From: Pseudomonadaceae bacterium
Lineage (GTDB): Bacteria > Pseudomonadota > Gammaproteobacteria > Pseudomonadales > Azotimanducaceae
NCBI GenBank assembly: GCA_024743175.1
Contig: JANSXA010000007.1
Coordinates: forward strand, 62,001 to 126,000
Direction: 5' to 3'
DNA: 64,000 bases
Under the pieces are notes generated by a model. The model searched no databases, had not been told where the DNA came from, and was given only the letters and a program-made list of their open reading frames with translations. The translations under genes and the position numbers were made by a program. This document shows, in pieces, positions 26,930-35,639 of the stretch. Each line of letters opens with the position of its first letter. Positions within the stretch are counted from its first letter, which is position 1.

Positions 26930-27826
26930 ATGCAGAATCTGATCAGTTCTCAGCCGCGCAATCTAGGCAAAGAAATGCAGATAGGCCCTCTGGGTTACGG
27001 CTGCTGGCGCCTGGTTGCCATGAGCGCAGCTGACGCCCAGGCACGCATTGAGACAGCACTGACAGCGGGTATGAATCTTATTGATACTGCAGACGTCTAC
27101 GGTCTTGATTGGGGCGGCAGCGCATTCGGAGAAGCGGAAGCACTCCTGGGAGAGGTTTTAAGAAAAGCCCCTCACCTGCGCAGTCAGATGATACTGGCAT
27201 CAAAAGGCGGCATCATTCCAGGCATCCCCTATGATTCTGCCAATTTAATTGGGGCTTGTGATGCTTCGCTGACCCGTCTTGGGGTTGAACAACTGGATCT
27301 CTATCAGATCCATCGACCAGACCTGCTGACACATCCAGCAGAAACAGCCAGGCAGCTGGAAGCGTTGAAGAGCAGCGGTAAAGTACGGGAGTTTGGTATA
27401 TCCAACCACACACCCAGCCAGGTAGAGGCACTGGCTGCACACCTGCCTTTTGCTTTAGTCAGTCATCAACCCGAATATTCCGCGCTGACCCTGGCGCCAA
27501 TGTTTAACGGTGTGTTTGATCAGTGTATGGCGAACAACCTGTGTGTATTGGCATGGAGCCCATTGGCCGGGGGGCGCCTGGCAGACACAACACATTTAAG
27601 TGACACTCTAGCTGGCGTAATGGCGGAAATCTGCGAGCGCGAAAACACTGATCTGGCAACTCTGTCTCTGGCATTCTGTCTTGCCCATCCCAGCAACCCT
27701 GTTGCTATTGTTGGCAGCACTACGCCGGCTCGAATATCTGCAGCAACCCAGGCGCTGGATGTCACGCTCACACGCCAGGACGTCTACGACATCATTCAGG
27801 CATCCCAGGGAGTAGCCTTACCATGA
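26930..27826 (+). CDS. Aldo/keto reductase
   Basis: 298 residues. The AKR tetrad is visible: D52 (LIDTADVYG), Y57, K92 (ASKGG) and H128 (YQIHRP), with the late NADP-binding segment AIVGSTTPARI. A soluble NADPH-dependent carbonyl reductase. AAAGGAAGA lies 3-4 bases before the ATG. Its stop overlaps the start of the LLM oxidoreductase by four bases (ATGA), so the two are translationally coupled; with the upstream dehydrogenase they form a small redox pathway of unknown substrate. Confidence 0.9.
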   Translation: MQNLISSQPRNLGKEMQIGPLGYGCWRLVAMSAADAQARIETALTAGMNLIDTADVYGLDWGGSAFGEAEALLGEVLRKAPHLRSQMILASKGGIIPGIPYDSANLIGACDASLTRLGVEQLDLYQIHRPDLLTHPAETARQLEALKSSGKVREFGISNHTPSQVEALAAHLPFALVSHQPEYSALTLAPMFNGVFDQCMANNLCVLAWSPLAGGRLADTTHLSDTLAGVMAEICERENTDLATLSLAFCLAHPSNPVAIVGSTTPARISAATQALDVTLTRQDVYDIIQASQGVALP

Positions 27827-28884
27827 GTGTAGAAGTCAGCTGGTTTTCAGCTTTGTGCGATGACGATTATCGTTTTCTCGGCGTGCCCGATACAGCTCTG
27901 GCGTCTTCCTGGCAACACTGTCGGGATATCACCGTCACTGCAGATCGTCTAGGCTACGACGGCATCCTCCTGCCGTCGGGATATCAACTTGGTATCGATT
28001 CCGTCGCTTTTGCAGGGGGTATTGCACCGCTAACACAACAGATCCGTCTGCTGGTCGCTGTCCGTTGCGGAGAAATGTGGGTGCCTCAGCTGGCGCGACA
28101 GCTGGCTACCCTTGACCAGATGTCCGGCGGACGCCTGGCCATCAACATCATTTCATCCGACCTGCCCGGCGCGCCAATGGCCTCAGTACCCCGCTATCAG
28201 CGCACTCGCGAAACCATGATCTGTTTATCGCAACTGCTCAGCGGCCAGTCAGTTGAATTCAAGGGTGAGTTCATCAGCCTCGAACTTGAAGCACCGAAAG
28301 CTCAACCCCACGCAGGCCAGTGTCCGCCACTTTATTTTGGCGGTCTATCAGAACCTGCAAGACAGGTTGCTGCTGAATGTGCGGATGTTTTTCTGATGTG
28401 GCCCGACACAGAAGATGCCGTCGCTGCACTGCTGCAGGACATGTCGTCTCGCGCTGATACGTTTCAACGCACCTTGAAGTACGGTTACCGGGCGCACGTC
28501 ATTGTGCGCGAATCTGAAGGTCAGGCGATGGATGCTGCTCGTTTACTGGTGTCTGAACTGGACGATGAAAAAGGCAACATGATTCGCAACAAATCTCTCG
28601 ACACAGCGTCAGTTGGTGTTAATGCGCAGTCCGCCCTGCGCCTGCGCGCAGACGCCGACGGCTTTGCTGAAGAGCATTTGTGGACCGGAGTGGGGCGTGC
28701 GCGCAGCGGCTGTGGTGCGGCAATTGTCGGAGATCCAGATCAGGTGTTGGCAAAACTGTTGTCTTATCAGAAGATGGGTATTGAAACCTTTATTCTGTCA
28801 GGCTATCCCCACCTTGAAGAATGTGACTTGTTTGCCCGTTACGTTCTGCCACGCATGGATCACAAAAAACTCACCCTTACATAG
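27823..28884 (+). CDS. LLM-class flavin-dependent monooxygenase (SsuD-like)
   Basis: 353 residues with the bacterial luciferase/SsuD barrel: GYDGILLPSGYQLG, the LDQMSGGRLAINIISSD turn typical of alkanesulfonate monooxygenase-type enzymes, and GVGRARSGCGAAIVGDP near the end. Likely uses reduced FMN to oxidise a small molecule. Coupled to the aldo/keto reductase gene. Differs clearly from the five F420-type LLM genes further on. Confidence 0.88.
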   Translation: MSVEVSWFSALCDDDYRFLGVPDTALASSWQHCRDITVTADRLGYDGILLPSGYQLGIDSVAFAGGIAPLTQQIRLLVAVRCGEMWVPQLARQLATLDQMSGGRLAINIISSDLPGAPMASVPRYQRTRETMICLSQLLSGQSVEFKGEFISLELEAPKAQPHAGQCPPLYFGGLSEPARQVAAECADVFLMWPDTEDAVAALLQDMSSRADTFQRTLKYGYRAHVIVRESEGQAMDAARLLVSELDDEKGNMIRNKSLDTASVGVNAQSALRLRADADGFAEEHLWTGVGRARSGCGAAIVGDPDQVLAKLLSYQKMGIETFILSGYPHLEECDLFARYVLPRMDHKKLTLT

Positions 28885-28920
28885 CTTGTAACCCGGCACA
28901 AAAGCGTTAATTTGTGTCTC

Positions 28921-29472
28921 ATGAAACAGGCGCTGATTCTTTACGCTACGCGAGAGGGGCAAACCAAAAAAGTTGCGCTGGCCCTCGCTCAACATTTTGT
29001 CGATCTGGGTTCGGCAGCCACCGTGCACAATCTGCAGGACAGTATCGAAACTGCAGATCTGCAGAATGCTGATCTGCTTCTGTTTGGTGCGTCCATGCAC
29101 GCTGGCGGGCTGGAAAGAGAGTTGGTAGATTTCATCAACGATCAGGCGACAAGCATCACCAGACGACCCCACGCTTTTTTTCTGGTTCTGCTCAGTGCCG
29201 CTACTGCCGACCAGGACTTGCGGGAAAAGTCTTTAAGTGATGCGCAGAACAAAGTGCAACAACAACTCAACGTTGAATTTGACGACATGGAATACATTGC
29301 CGGAGCACTGCGCTATTCGAAATATTCCCGTCCTGTGCGATGGGTTATGCGGCGCATTGCGCAGCAGCATGGCGAAAATACCGACACCAGTCGGGATTAC
29401 GAATACACAGATTGGGCAACGGTGAAAACCTACGCTGAAAGACTCCACAACGCATATTTAGCAGCAAATTAG
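28921..29472 (+). CDS. Flavodoxin-fold protein, HemG-type protoporphyrinogen oxidase-like
   Basis: 183 residues from the ATG at 28921; a TTG three codons upstream is less likely. Flavodoxin FMN-phosphate loop YATREGQTKK (8-17), FGASMHAGGLE, and the C-terminal TDTSRDYEYTDW typical of menaquinone-dependent protoporphyrinogen IX oxidase HemG, which makes protoporphyrin IX at the inner membrane. The arrangement here, directly before a Kef-type antiporter, is not heme-related, so a general flavodoxin role remains possible. Confidence 0.8.
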   Translation: MKQALILYATREGQTKKVALALAQHFVDLGSAATVHNLQDSIETADLQNADLLLFGASMHAGGLERELVDFINDQATSITRRPHAFFLVLLSAATADQDLREKSLSDAQNKVQQQLNVEFDDMEYIAGALRYSKYSRPVRWVMRRIAQQHGENTDTSRDYEYTDWATVKTYAERLHNAYLAAN

Positions 29473-29473
29473 C

Positions 29474-31099
29474 ATGGATTTTGAATCATTGGCCGTAGGC
29501 CTGAACGATCTGGGATGGATAGCGTTGGCCTTTGTTTTCGGTTACGCCGCTCGGCAGATCAAACTGCCGCCGCTGGTGGGCTATCTGGCTGCAGGTTTCC
29601 TTTTACAGGCCGTAGGATTTGAAAACGTCAGCCTGCTCGAGCAGTTTGCAGACCTGGGTATTACTCTTCTGCTCTTCACGGTTGGCCTGAAACTCAATTT
29701 AAGAACCTTGATCCGCCCCCAGGTATGGGCTGTAACGGCAATTCACATGGTTTTTGTTGTCGTGTTTCTGGGCATTGCCCTTTACGCGCTTTATCTGTTC
29801 GGTAGCCCGGCATTAGCTGGTATGGACATGCCTGAACTTGCATTGGTTGCATTCGCCCTGAGCTTTTCCAGCACTGTGTTTGTGGTCAAAGTCCTGGAAG
29901 AACGCGGCGAAATGACTTCTCTGCATGGTCGCATCGCGATCGGTATTCTGATCATGCAGGATATTGCCGCAGTTGTGTTTATTGCGATGTCTACCGGCAA
30001 GATCCCTTCAGCATGGGCTCTTGGTCTGTTGCTGTTGATTCCCGCTCGACGTGCTCTGCATGCCATGCTCGAATCTGTTGGTCACGGTGAGTTGCTCATT
30101 CTTTACGGACTGATCCTCGCACTGGGCGGCGCTGAGATCTTCGAACTGGTGGGTATGAAAGGCGATCTGGGCGCACTGGTGCTGGGCGTGATTATCGCCA
30201 GCCATCCCAAGTCAGAAGAAATGGCTAAGACCATGTTAGGCTTCAAAGACCTATTCCTGCTGGGGTTTTTCCTGTCGATCGGGTTGTCAGCAGATCTGAC
30301 CTGGCAAACAGTTTCTGTGGGTGCAATTCTGGCACCGCTGGTGGTGCTCAAATCTGCAGCGTTTTTTGCACTTCTCACCGCCTTCAAGCTGCGTGCGCGC
30401 ACCGCGCTTCTGACCTCACTTAACCTTACAAATTACAGTGAATTTGGCCTCATCGTTGCGGCTATTGGTGTTGAAAGTGGTTGGTTATCCAGTGACTGGT
30501 TAATCACCTTATCCGTTGCATTGACATTGTCCTTTGTCATAGCAGCTTTTTTGAACGCAAACACTTATGCGATCTACGCGCCTTATCGAGCGTTCTGGCA
30601 ACGTTGGCAATCGGTTGAACGTCTCGAAGACGATCGCATCCTGGACACAGGATCAGCCAAAATTGCGATCATAGGCATGGGCGGGATCGGCACGGGCGCT
30701 TACGATGCGCTATCCGAAGAAGCGGGCCCAGACATTGTGGGTATTGATATTGATCCTGACACCGTTGCAAATCAGCGACGCCAGGGGCGCAATGTCTTGC
30801 TCGGAGATCCAAGCGATGCGGACTTCTGGGATCGGGTACAGGTTTCACATAAGCTCGAGATGGTGATGTTGGCTATGCCGTCACTGTCTACCAACCTGGC
30901 AGTACTGGAGCGACTGAAAGCAGTTTCTTTCACAGGCCGAGTAGCAGCAACTGCAAAATTTCCTGATGAGGTGGAAGTTCTGGTAGAAGCCGGTGCAGAA
31001 ATCGTATTTAACGTTTACAACGAGGCTGGCGTTGGCTACGCCAGCCATGTTGTGAATCAGCAGAAGTCATCACCAACTCAGACAAACTCGACTTCCTGA
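29474..31099 (+). CDS. Kef-type cation:proton antiporter with TrkA-N (RCK) domain
   Basis: 541 residues: about 12 membrane helices (1-370) of the CPA2 type with FSSTVFVVKVLEERG and MQDIAAVVF, then a Rossmann RCK domain from about residue 395 (IGMGGIGTGAYDAL, then DIDPD) that normally binds NAD(H) or nucleotides and gates the channel. Exchanges K+ (or Na+) for protons across the inner membrane. Starts one base after the flavodoxin-like gene, so the two are probably co-expressed, and a redox-sensing link is possible. Its last 22 bases overlap the convergent membrane protein gene. Confidence 0.9.
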   Translation: MDFESLAVGLNDLGWIALAFVFGYAARQIKLPPLVGYLAAGFLLQAVGFENVSLLEQFADLGITLLLFTVGLKLNLRTLIRPQVWAVTAIHMVFVVVFLGIALYALYLFGSPALAGMDMPELALVAFALSFSSTVFVVKVLEERGEMTSLHGRIAIGILIMQDIAAVVFIAMSTGKIPSAWALGLLLLIPARRALHAMLESVGHGELLILYGLILALGGAEIFELVGMKGDLGALVLGVIIASHPKSEEMAKTMLGFKDLFLLGFFLSIGLSADLTWQTVSVGAILAPLVVLKSAAFFALLTAFKLRARTALLTSLNLTNYSEFGLIVAAIGVESGWLSSDWLITLSVALTLSFVIAAFLNANTYAIYAPYRAFWQRWQSVERLEDDRILDTGSAKIAIIGMGGIGTGAYDALSEEAGPDIVGIDIDPDTVANQRRQGRNVLLGDPSDADFWDRVQVSHKLEMVMLAMPSLSTNLAVLERLKAVSFTGRVAATAKFPDEVEVLVEAGAEIVFNVYNEAGVGYASHVVNQQKSSPTQTNSTS

Positions 31100-31647
31100 G
31101 GTTTCTTCAAAAAGATGACTGCCAGCAGGATCAGCGAGACCGGGTATAGGATCAGAGCGGTAATCGACAGGAACACAGTCAGTTCGCAGAGCCCCATAAT
31201 CGCATTCACCAGAGCGAAGTATTTAAAACCGTCAGCGAGTTTGTCTTTGTCTGACCATAAGAAGATACCAAGCACAAGGTCAAGCGCGCCAAACACTATC
31301 AGAGAAACCAGCAATCCCCCTTCAACCAGCTTGTCTGTATTCCACGCAGGTACCGTGCCAACAATAAAAAGAAAAAGATAGGACACTACCGTCGCGCCCA
31401 TCATCAAAGTCAAAATCAGATCGGTGCGACGATAGGCATGGTGATCCTGCAGAATAACTTTTAGACCGAGGTAGACAACAAACTGCCCCACGCCAACAAT
31501 CAAAAACAAGACATCCAACAGACCAAAATCGAGCCGCCGTTCGCCGCTTGAAGCTACCACTGCAAATTCCGACAGCCAGTAAACGGGGAACAACACCGCC
31601 ACAACAAGGGCCACTACACCCGGAATCAGATAATCATGTTTATTCAT
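31078..31647 (-). CDS. Multi-pass membrane protein of unknown function
   Basis: 189 residues with five or six hydrophobic helices and short charged loops (SGERRLDFG, QDHHAYRRTD, SDKDKLADG). No family recognised. It lies 17 bases after the small XRE regulator gene at 31665, an arrangement often seen for such regulator/membrane pairs (for example with DUF2975 proteins). The two are very likely one operon. Confidence 0.75.
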   Translation of the reverse strand: MNKHDYLIPGVVALVVAVLFPVYWLSEFAVVASSGERRLDFGLLDVLFLIVGVGQFVVYLGLKVILQDHHAYRRTDLILTLMMGATVVSYLFLFIVGTVPAWNTDKLVEGGLLVSLIVFGALDLVLGIFLWSDKDKLADGFKYFALVNAIMGLCELTVFLSITALILYPVSLILLAVIFLKKPQEVEFV

Positions 31648-31664
31648 AAAATGCTCCGTAAAAG

Positions 31665-31892
31665 CTACTGTTCTGAGTGACTGTCAAGCTGGCCTTCAAA
31701 CTCAAGCAGATCGCCTGGCTGACAGTGCAACTCCCGACATATCGAATCCAGCGTATTGAATCGGATGCCTTTGACTTTCCCCGTTTTCAACAACGACAGA
31801 TTGGTCATGGATATGCCGACCCGCTCAGACAGCTCGGTCAACGACATTTTCTGCCTGGCCATCTGCACATCAAGATTCACTCGGATACTCAT
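31665..31892 (-). CDS. Small XRE/Cro-type HTH regulator (YozG-like)
   Basis: 75 residues, nearly all a helix-turn-helix domain: RQKMSLTELSERVGISMTNL then LLKTGKVKGIRFNTLDSIC and the ending CQPGDLLEFEG, as in YozG-like proteins. Upstream in the operon of the membrane protein above. An A+T-rich dyad at 31921-31966 lies just before it and may be its operator. Confidence 0.9.
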   Translation of the reverse strand: MSIRVNLDVQMARQKMSLTELSERVGISMTNLSLLKTGKVKGIRFNTLDSICRELHCQPGDLLEFEGQLDSHSEQ

Positions 31893-31920
31893 GCCGACAA
31901 TATAGCCATGGAGATTATTT

Positions 31921-31966
31921 TTAACAACAATTATTTTATGTTTTACGTAAATTAATCGTTGTTTAA
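31921..31966. promoter_or_regulatory. A+T-rich dyad upstream of the XRE gene
   Basis: Imperfect outer inverted repeat (31921-31933 with 31952-31966, TTAACAACAATTA against TTAATCGTTGTTTAA) around a perfect inner palindrome TTTACGTAAA (31942-31951). Suits an operator for the small dimeric regulator; not proven. Confidence 0.4.
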
Positions 31967-32132
31967 GATAACCTTACAACAAAGACCTGGTGATACAGGC
32001 AGCCAAAAAAGCATCCGTTCGGGTGTTTCTGATACGTTTCTTGGCTATGCCTTCATGCAATAATAAGCGGGCTCGCCGGTAACGATTCATAATGCATTCG
32101 CACGCGGCATTCAAAACGGCCAAAGTTCGAAC

Positions 32133-33470
32133 ATGTCGCATCAAGATTTAACTCAAGGTTCAGTGCCTGTATCACTGGCCAGGCTGACAGCCCCCATGGT
32201 GATGGGGGTGTCGTCCAGCATTCTTGTGCAGACGCTGGAGCTGGGATTTATCGGGCAACTGGGCACTGCGTACATTGCAGCCGTTACCTTCACTTTTCCA
32301 TTGGCCATGGTGCTCACCAGTATCGCTCTGGGTATCAGCATTGGCACATCTTCAGTTATCGCACGCAGTGTTGGCGGCGGTAGTGGCGAAGACGTCCGCC
32401 AACTGGGCACCCACAGCCTGCTGCTGGTTGGTGGCCTGATGATTGTGCTGTCTTTTGTCGCCTGGCTGTCGATAGACCCGCTCTTCAGCCTGTTGGGCGC
32501 CAGTGATGACGTGATGGTTCTGATTCACAGTTACCTGGACATTTACCTGCCAGGCACCGTGCTTTTCACTCTGAGCATGATTGCCGGCAGCATCATGCGC
32601 GCCAATGGCAGCGCCAACATTCCCGGCACCGTCATGACGATAGGTGCGTTTCTCAATCTGGCCATTGATCCCATTCTTATCTTCGGTTTGTTCGGCTTTC
32701 CAAAAATGGAACTGGCCGGTGCGGCTACCGCTATGACCATTGCACGGGGTCTGACTACCGCAGCACTGTTTTACTACGTATTCAAAGGCGACATGATTCA
32801 GATCAGTTCTGTGTTTCATGGCTTTTTTCAATCCGCCAAACGCATCATGCACATTGGTCTACCTGCAATGGCAACACAACTGATCGGTCCGGTAACAGCG
32901 GCCATGATCACCGGAATGTTGGCCAAACACGGAGAAACTGTTGTTGCCGGTTTTGGCGTCGCAGGTCGCATCGAAGCCGTCGCAGCAATGTTGTTGTTTG
33001 CGCTGTCTGGTTCTATCGGCCCGTTTGTTGGCCAGAACTGGGGCGCTCGCCGGTTCGGCAGAGTGCGGGATGGCGTCAAGGCGAGCTATCAGTTTTCTAT
33101 CGCCTGGGGGTTTATTGCCGCTTTGATCCTCTTCCTGTTTGGGTCAACCATTGCTTCATGGATTGATGATTCTCCAACCGTTATCAGTGTTGCGGCTTTT
33201 TACCTCGCGCTCGTACCCTGGGGTTACGGTATGTGGGGGGTTCTGATGATGGCCAGCGCCAGCTTTAACGCTCTGGGCAAACCCTTACCCAGCACCGCTT
33301 TGAGCTTCTTACGGATGTTTGTGGTCTACCTGCCTCTCGCCGTTTTGCTCAACACCGCTTACGGCTATCAGGGTATTTTTGTAGCCACCCTGATCAGTAA
33401 TGTTACGTTGGGCATCGCTGGGTGGTTATGGTTTAAAGTACGTCTTGTGAAAATGAGCAAAACAGCCTGA
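32133..33470 (+). CDS. MATE-family multidrug/metabolite exporter
   Basis: 445 residues, 12 membrane helices in two homologous halves; LTAPMVMGVSSSILVQTLE and the second-half equivalent IGLPAMATQLIGPVTAA show the duplication. Exports small molecules with a Na+ or H+ gradient across the inner membrane. The next gene begins at the base after its stop, so the pair is co-translated. Confidence 0.9.
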   Translation: MSHQDLTQGSVPVSLARLTAPMVMGVSSSILVQTLELGFIGQLGTAYIAAVTFTFPLAMVLTSIALGISIGTSSVIARSVGGGSGEDVRQLGTHSLLLVGGLMIVLSFVAWLSIDPLFSLLGASDDVMVLIHSYLDIYLPGTVLFTLSMIAGSIMRANGSANIPGTVMTIGAFLNLAIDPILIFGLFGFPKMELAGAATAMTIARGLTTAALFYYVFKGDMIQISSVFHGFFQSAKRIMHIGLPAMATQLIGPVTAAMITGMLAKHGETVVAGFGVAGRIEAVAAMLLFALSGSIGPFVGQNWGARRFGRVRDGVKASYQFSIAWGFIAALILFLFGSTIASWIDDSPTVISVAAFYLALVPWGYGMWGVLMMASASFNALGKPLPSTALSFLRMFVVYLPLAVLLNTAYGYQGIFVATLISNVTLGIAGWLWFKVRLVKMSKTA

Positions 33471-34415
33471 ATGCTGGTTCGGCGGCTAATCAGCGTATCA
33501 ACATTGTACGTATTGGCTTTCGGCCTCTATGCCATAGCGCCGATAATTATCCTCGCCGCGCTTTGCCTTTCTCTGACAAAACGGTTCCGCACTCTGCCCC
33601 ATGCCGTGTTGTTTGCACTTGGGTTTCTGTTTTATGAATGTGTTGGTGTACTGAGGTTATGCTGGCTCTGGTGCCTGTACCGAGACAGTCCTGACTATCT
33701 GGCGCGTAATCAACAGGTTCAGTACTGGTGGGCAAACGGTTTACTGCAGCTTGGCATTCGTATCTATGACCTGAAGGTAACCGTCAGCGGCAAAGACGCG
33801 CTTGAAGGACCCAGTGCGTTGATGATTGTGCGCCACACCAGCATCGCTGACACCGTGCTGCCAATGCTCTACTTCGCCAGAGTTCGAAATGAAGGCATGC
33901 GCTACATTCTGAAAAAAGAACTTACCGTTATGCCCTGCCTGGACATCGCCGGCCACCGCTTACCCAATTTGTTTGTCGACCGATCAGGCACAGATACCGA
34001 TAAAGAGCTGAACGCGATCAGAGCTTTGACTGAGACCGCGGGTCCTCACGAATCTGTTCTGGTTTACCCTGAAGGCACCCGTTTCACCGCACAAAAACAA
34101 TCCCGATTGCTCGCGACAAAACCGGAACTTGCAGAACAACTGCGACGATGGCCCAGCTTGTTGCCACCGCGTCTGGGTGGCGTGTCGGCAATGTTAGAGG
34201 CTAATCCTGAAAAAGACGTCGTTTTTCTGGCCCACGTTGGCTTCGAAGGTTCTGCGTCTTTGCGTGACCTGGTCAATGGCAGTTGGCGACGCCAACCGAT
34301 ATACCTGCATTTCTGGCGTATTCCTTACAGGGATATCAACGCTGATTCGAAGGCGTTCATATTTGAAAACTGGGACAAAATGCAGGGCCATATCGAAGCA
34401 CTGACTCACGGCTAG
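33471..34415 (+). CDS. PlsC-like acyltransferase (1-acylglycerol-3-phosphate acyltransferase family)
   Basis: 314 residues: N-terminal hydrophobic segment, the acyltransferase HxxxxD motif (H122-TSIA-D127) and EGTR (201-204). Family members move an acyl chain from acyl-CoA/ACP to a lyso-lipid at the membrane. Its start directly follows the MATE gene stop with no gap. The second half is longer than in basic PlsC, so the acceptor may not be lysophosphatidic acid. Confidence 0.85.
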   Translation: MLVRRLISVSTLYVLAFGLYAIAPIIILAALCLSLTKRFRTLPHAVLFALGFLFYECVGVLRLCWLWCLYRDSPDYLARNQQVQYWWANGLLQLGIRIYDLKVTVSGKDALEGPSALMIVRHTSIADTVLPMLYFARVRNEGMRYILKKELTVMPCLDIAGHRLPNLFVDRSGTDTDKELNAIRALTETAGPHESVLVYPEGTRFTAQKQSRLLATKPELAEQLRRWPSLLPPRLGGVSAMLEANPEKDVVFLAHVGFEGSASLRDLVNGSWRRQPIYLHFWRIPYRDINADSKAFIFENWDKMQGHIEALTHG

Positions 34416-34431
34416 ATTGTCAAACAACGGT

Positions 34432-34446
34432 AACAAGAGGCTTGTT
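34432..34446 (+). terminator. Weak hairpin after the acyltransferase gene
   Basis: AACAAG-AGG-CTTGTT, a 6-bp stem ending in its own TT and followed by TAAC; a poor terminator at best. Confidence 0.25.
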
Positions 34447-34483
34447 TAACATTCAATAACAAGCAAATGAGCTGAAATTGGGT

Positions 34484-34512
34484 TTGACCAGGAGGCTGCC
34501 CTCGGATATTGT
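34484..34512 (+). promoter_or_regulatory. Promoter of the candidate small RNA
   Basis: TTGACC (34484-34489) and TATTGT (34507-34512) with an ideal 17-base spacer, placed so transcription would start near 34519, just before three hairpins. Confidence 0.5.
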
Positions 34513-34518
34513 CGGACA

Positions 34519-34592
34519 AGAACACTCCGGGAGAGGGGAGTGCTTCCCTAATCGGAAGTAAAGAAAAGGCCACCGCAAGGTGGCCTTTTTTT
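34519..34592 (+). ncRNA. Candidate small RNA of about 74 nt
   Basis: Three hairpins follow the promoter closely: CACTCC/GGAGTG (34523-34528 with 34537-34542) with loop GGGAGAGG; CTTCC/GGAAG (34543-34547 with 34554-34558); and the terminator at 34564-34592. No protein-coding gene starts downstream on this strand (the next gene is convergent), so this is not a leader. The first loop and the second stem contain GGA, a motif bound by CsrA/RsmA, but this is only suggestive. I do not recognise a known RNA family. Confidence 0.5.
34564..34592 (+). terminator. Strong terminator, probably bidirectional
   Basis: 11-bp stem AAAAGGCCACC / GGTGGCCTTTT with GCAA loop and seven T residues. On the other strand it is followed by TTTTCTTT, so it can also end the convergent MBL hydrolase transcript. 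Confidence 0.85.
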
Positions 34593-34604
34593 AGCCTGAA
34601 TTTG

Positions 34605-35471
34605 CTACCCGGTTGCGTTCACATCCAACCAGTAACCACCACCTTGCAGATGTTTTACGTGCCCGGCCGTTGGCGTTGCGAAGTGCGTACCTATGATCAG
34701 AACATCCTGATCAACATATTTTTCCAACAGCTTTTCCCGCGTTTGCTGACCCGCTTTCTGATCATAGTCAGCGGAACTGCACCAGTCGGTTCGAGACATC
34801 TGCACGGGATGGTGAATACAGTCCCCGGTGATCAGCGCATCTTCGCCTTTAGAGGAAATATGTACGCTCACATGGCCTGGCGTATGTCCTGGTGTCGGCT
34901 CCAGCTGGACTTCGGGGCAGATCGTGAAGGTTTCGCTGACAAGGTCTACTAAACCCGCGTCAACAACCGGTCGCACTGAGTCAGCAAGTATCGGGCCGTA
35001 TGTATCTTCGTCTTCGTTTGCGTCCCAATAACGCCATTCATCCTCGGCGATGAGGTAGCGGGCATTAGGGAAAGTGGGTACCCACTGCCCGTCTACAAGC
35101 ATGGTGTTCCAACCGACATGATCAACATGCAGGTGCGTACACATAACCGTATCTATTGATTCCCGCGGATACCCTGCTTCGGCAAGATCCTCCAGAAATC
35201 GAGTCTGCAGGTTACTCCAGGCGGGTACATTGCGCTGCTTGTCGTTACCTATACAGGTATCCACGATGATGCGGCGACTGCCTGTATCAACAATGAGCGC
35301 ATGAATACTCATGATCAGGTTGCCCTCGCCGTCCATGAAATGCGGCTGCATCCAATCATGCTCGAGACTGGCATGGCGCGTTGCATCAGGCAGGATAAAT
35401 TTGGTCCCGCCTGCAACTTCCATTTCCACGACCCGCGTGATTGTTACGTCACCTATCTGCCATTGATTCAT
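34605..35471 (-). CDS. MBL-fold metallo-hydrolase
   Basis: 288 residues from the ATG at 35471, which has GGGGAG seven bases upstream; an in-frame GTG at 35522 would add 17 residues without support. Metal motif H113-L-H115-V-D117-H118, then PGHTPGH and TGDCIHHP supply further ligands, typical of zinc metallo-beta-lactamase-fold hydrolases (lactonases, esterases, thiol hydrolases). No signal peptide, so cytosolic. Substrate unknown; lactonase-type quorum quenching cannot be assigned from sequence. Confidence 0.9.
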   Translation of the reverse strand: MNQWQIGDVTITRVVEMEVAGGTKFILPDATRHASLEHDWMQPHFMDGEGNLIMSIHALIVDTGSRRIIVDTCIGNDKQRNVPAWSNLQTRFLEDLAEAGYPRESIDTVMCTHLHVDHVGWNTMLVDGQWVPTFPNARYLIAEDEWRYWDANEDEDTYGPILADSVRPVVDAGLVDLVSETFTICPEVQLEPTPGHTPGHVSVHISSKGEDALITGDCIHHPVQMSRTDWCSSADYDQKAGQQTREKLLEKYVDQDVLIIGTHFATPTAGHVKHLQGGGYWLDVNATG

Positions 35472-35639
35472 TTTGTTACTCCCCTGTCTGACGTGTATCC
35501 GGCTGACCGGGCACTTTATCACAGCCCTCAGCAGCGAAGATAAAACCGACCTTTTTCTTCGAACTTACCACGCCGAGAACTGTGGCGGGACGAGGGTCGG
35601 TCTAGTATGGTTGGTTTAGAAGAATAATATGAGAATGTC

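Noticed and set aside
34509-34952. 147-residue plus-strand frame starting at the candidate small RNA
   Set aside because: It runs straight through the strong terminator at 34564-34592 and then antisense to the MBL gene.
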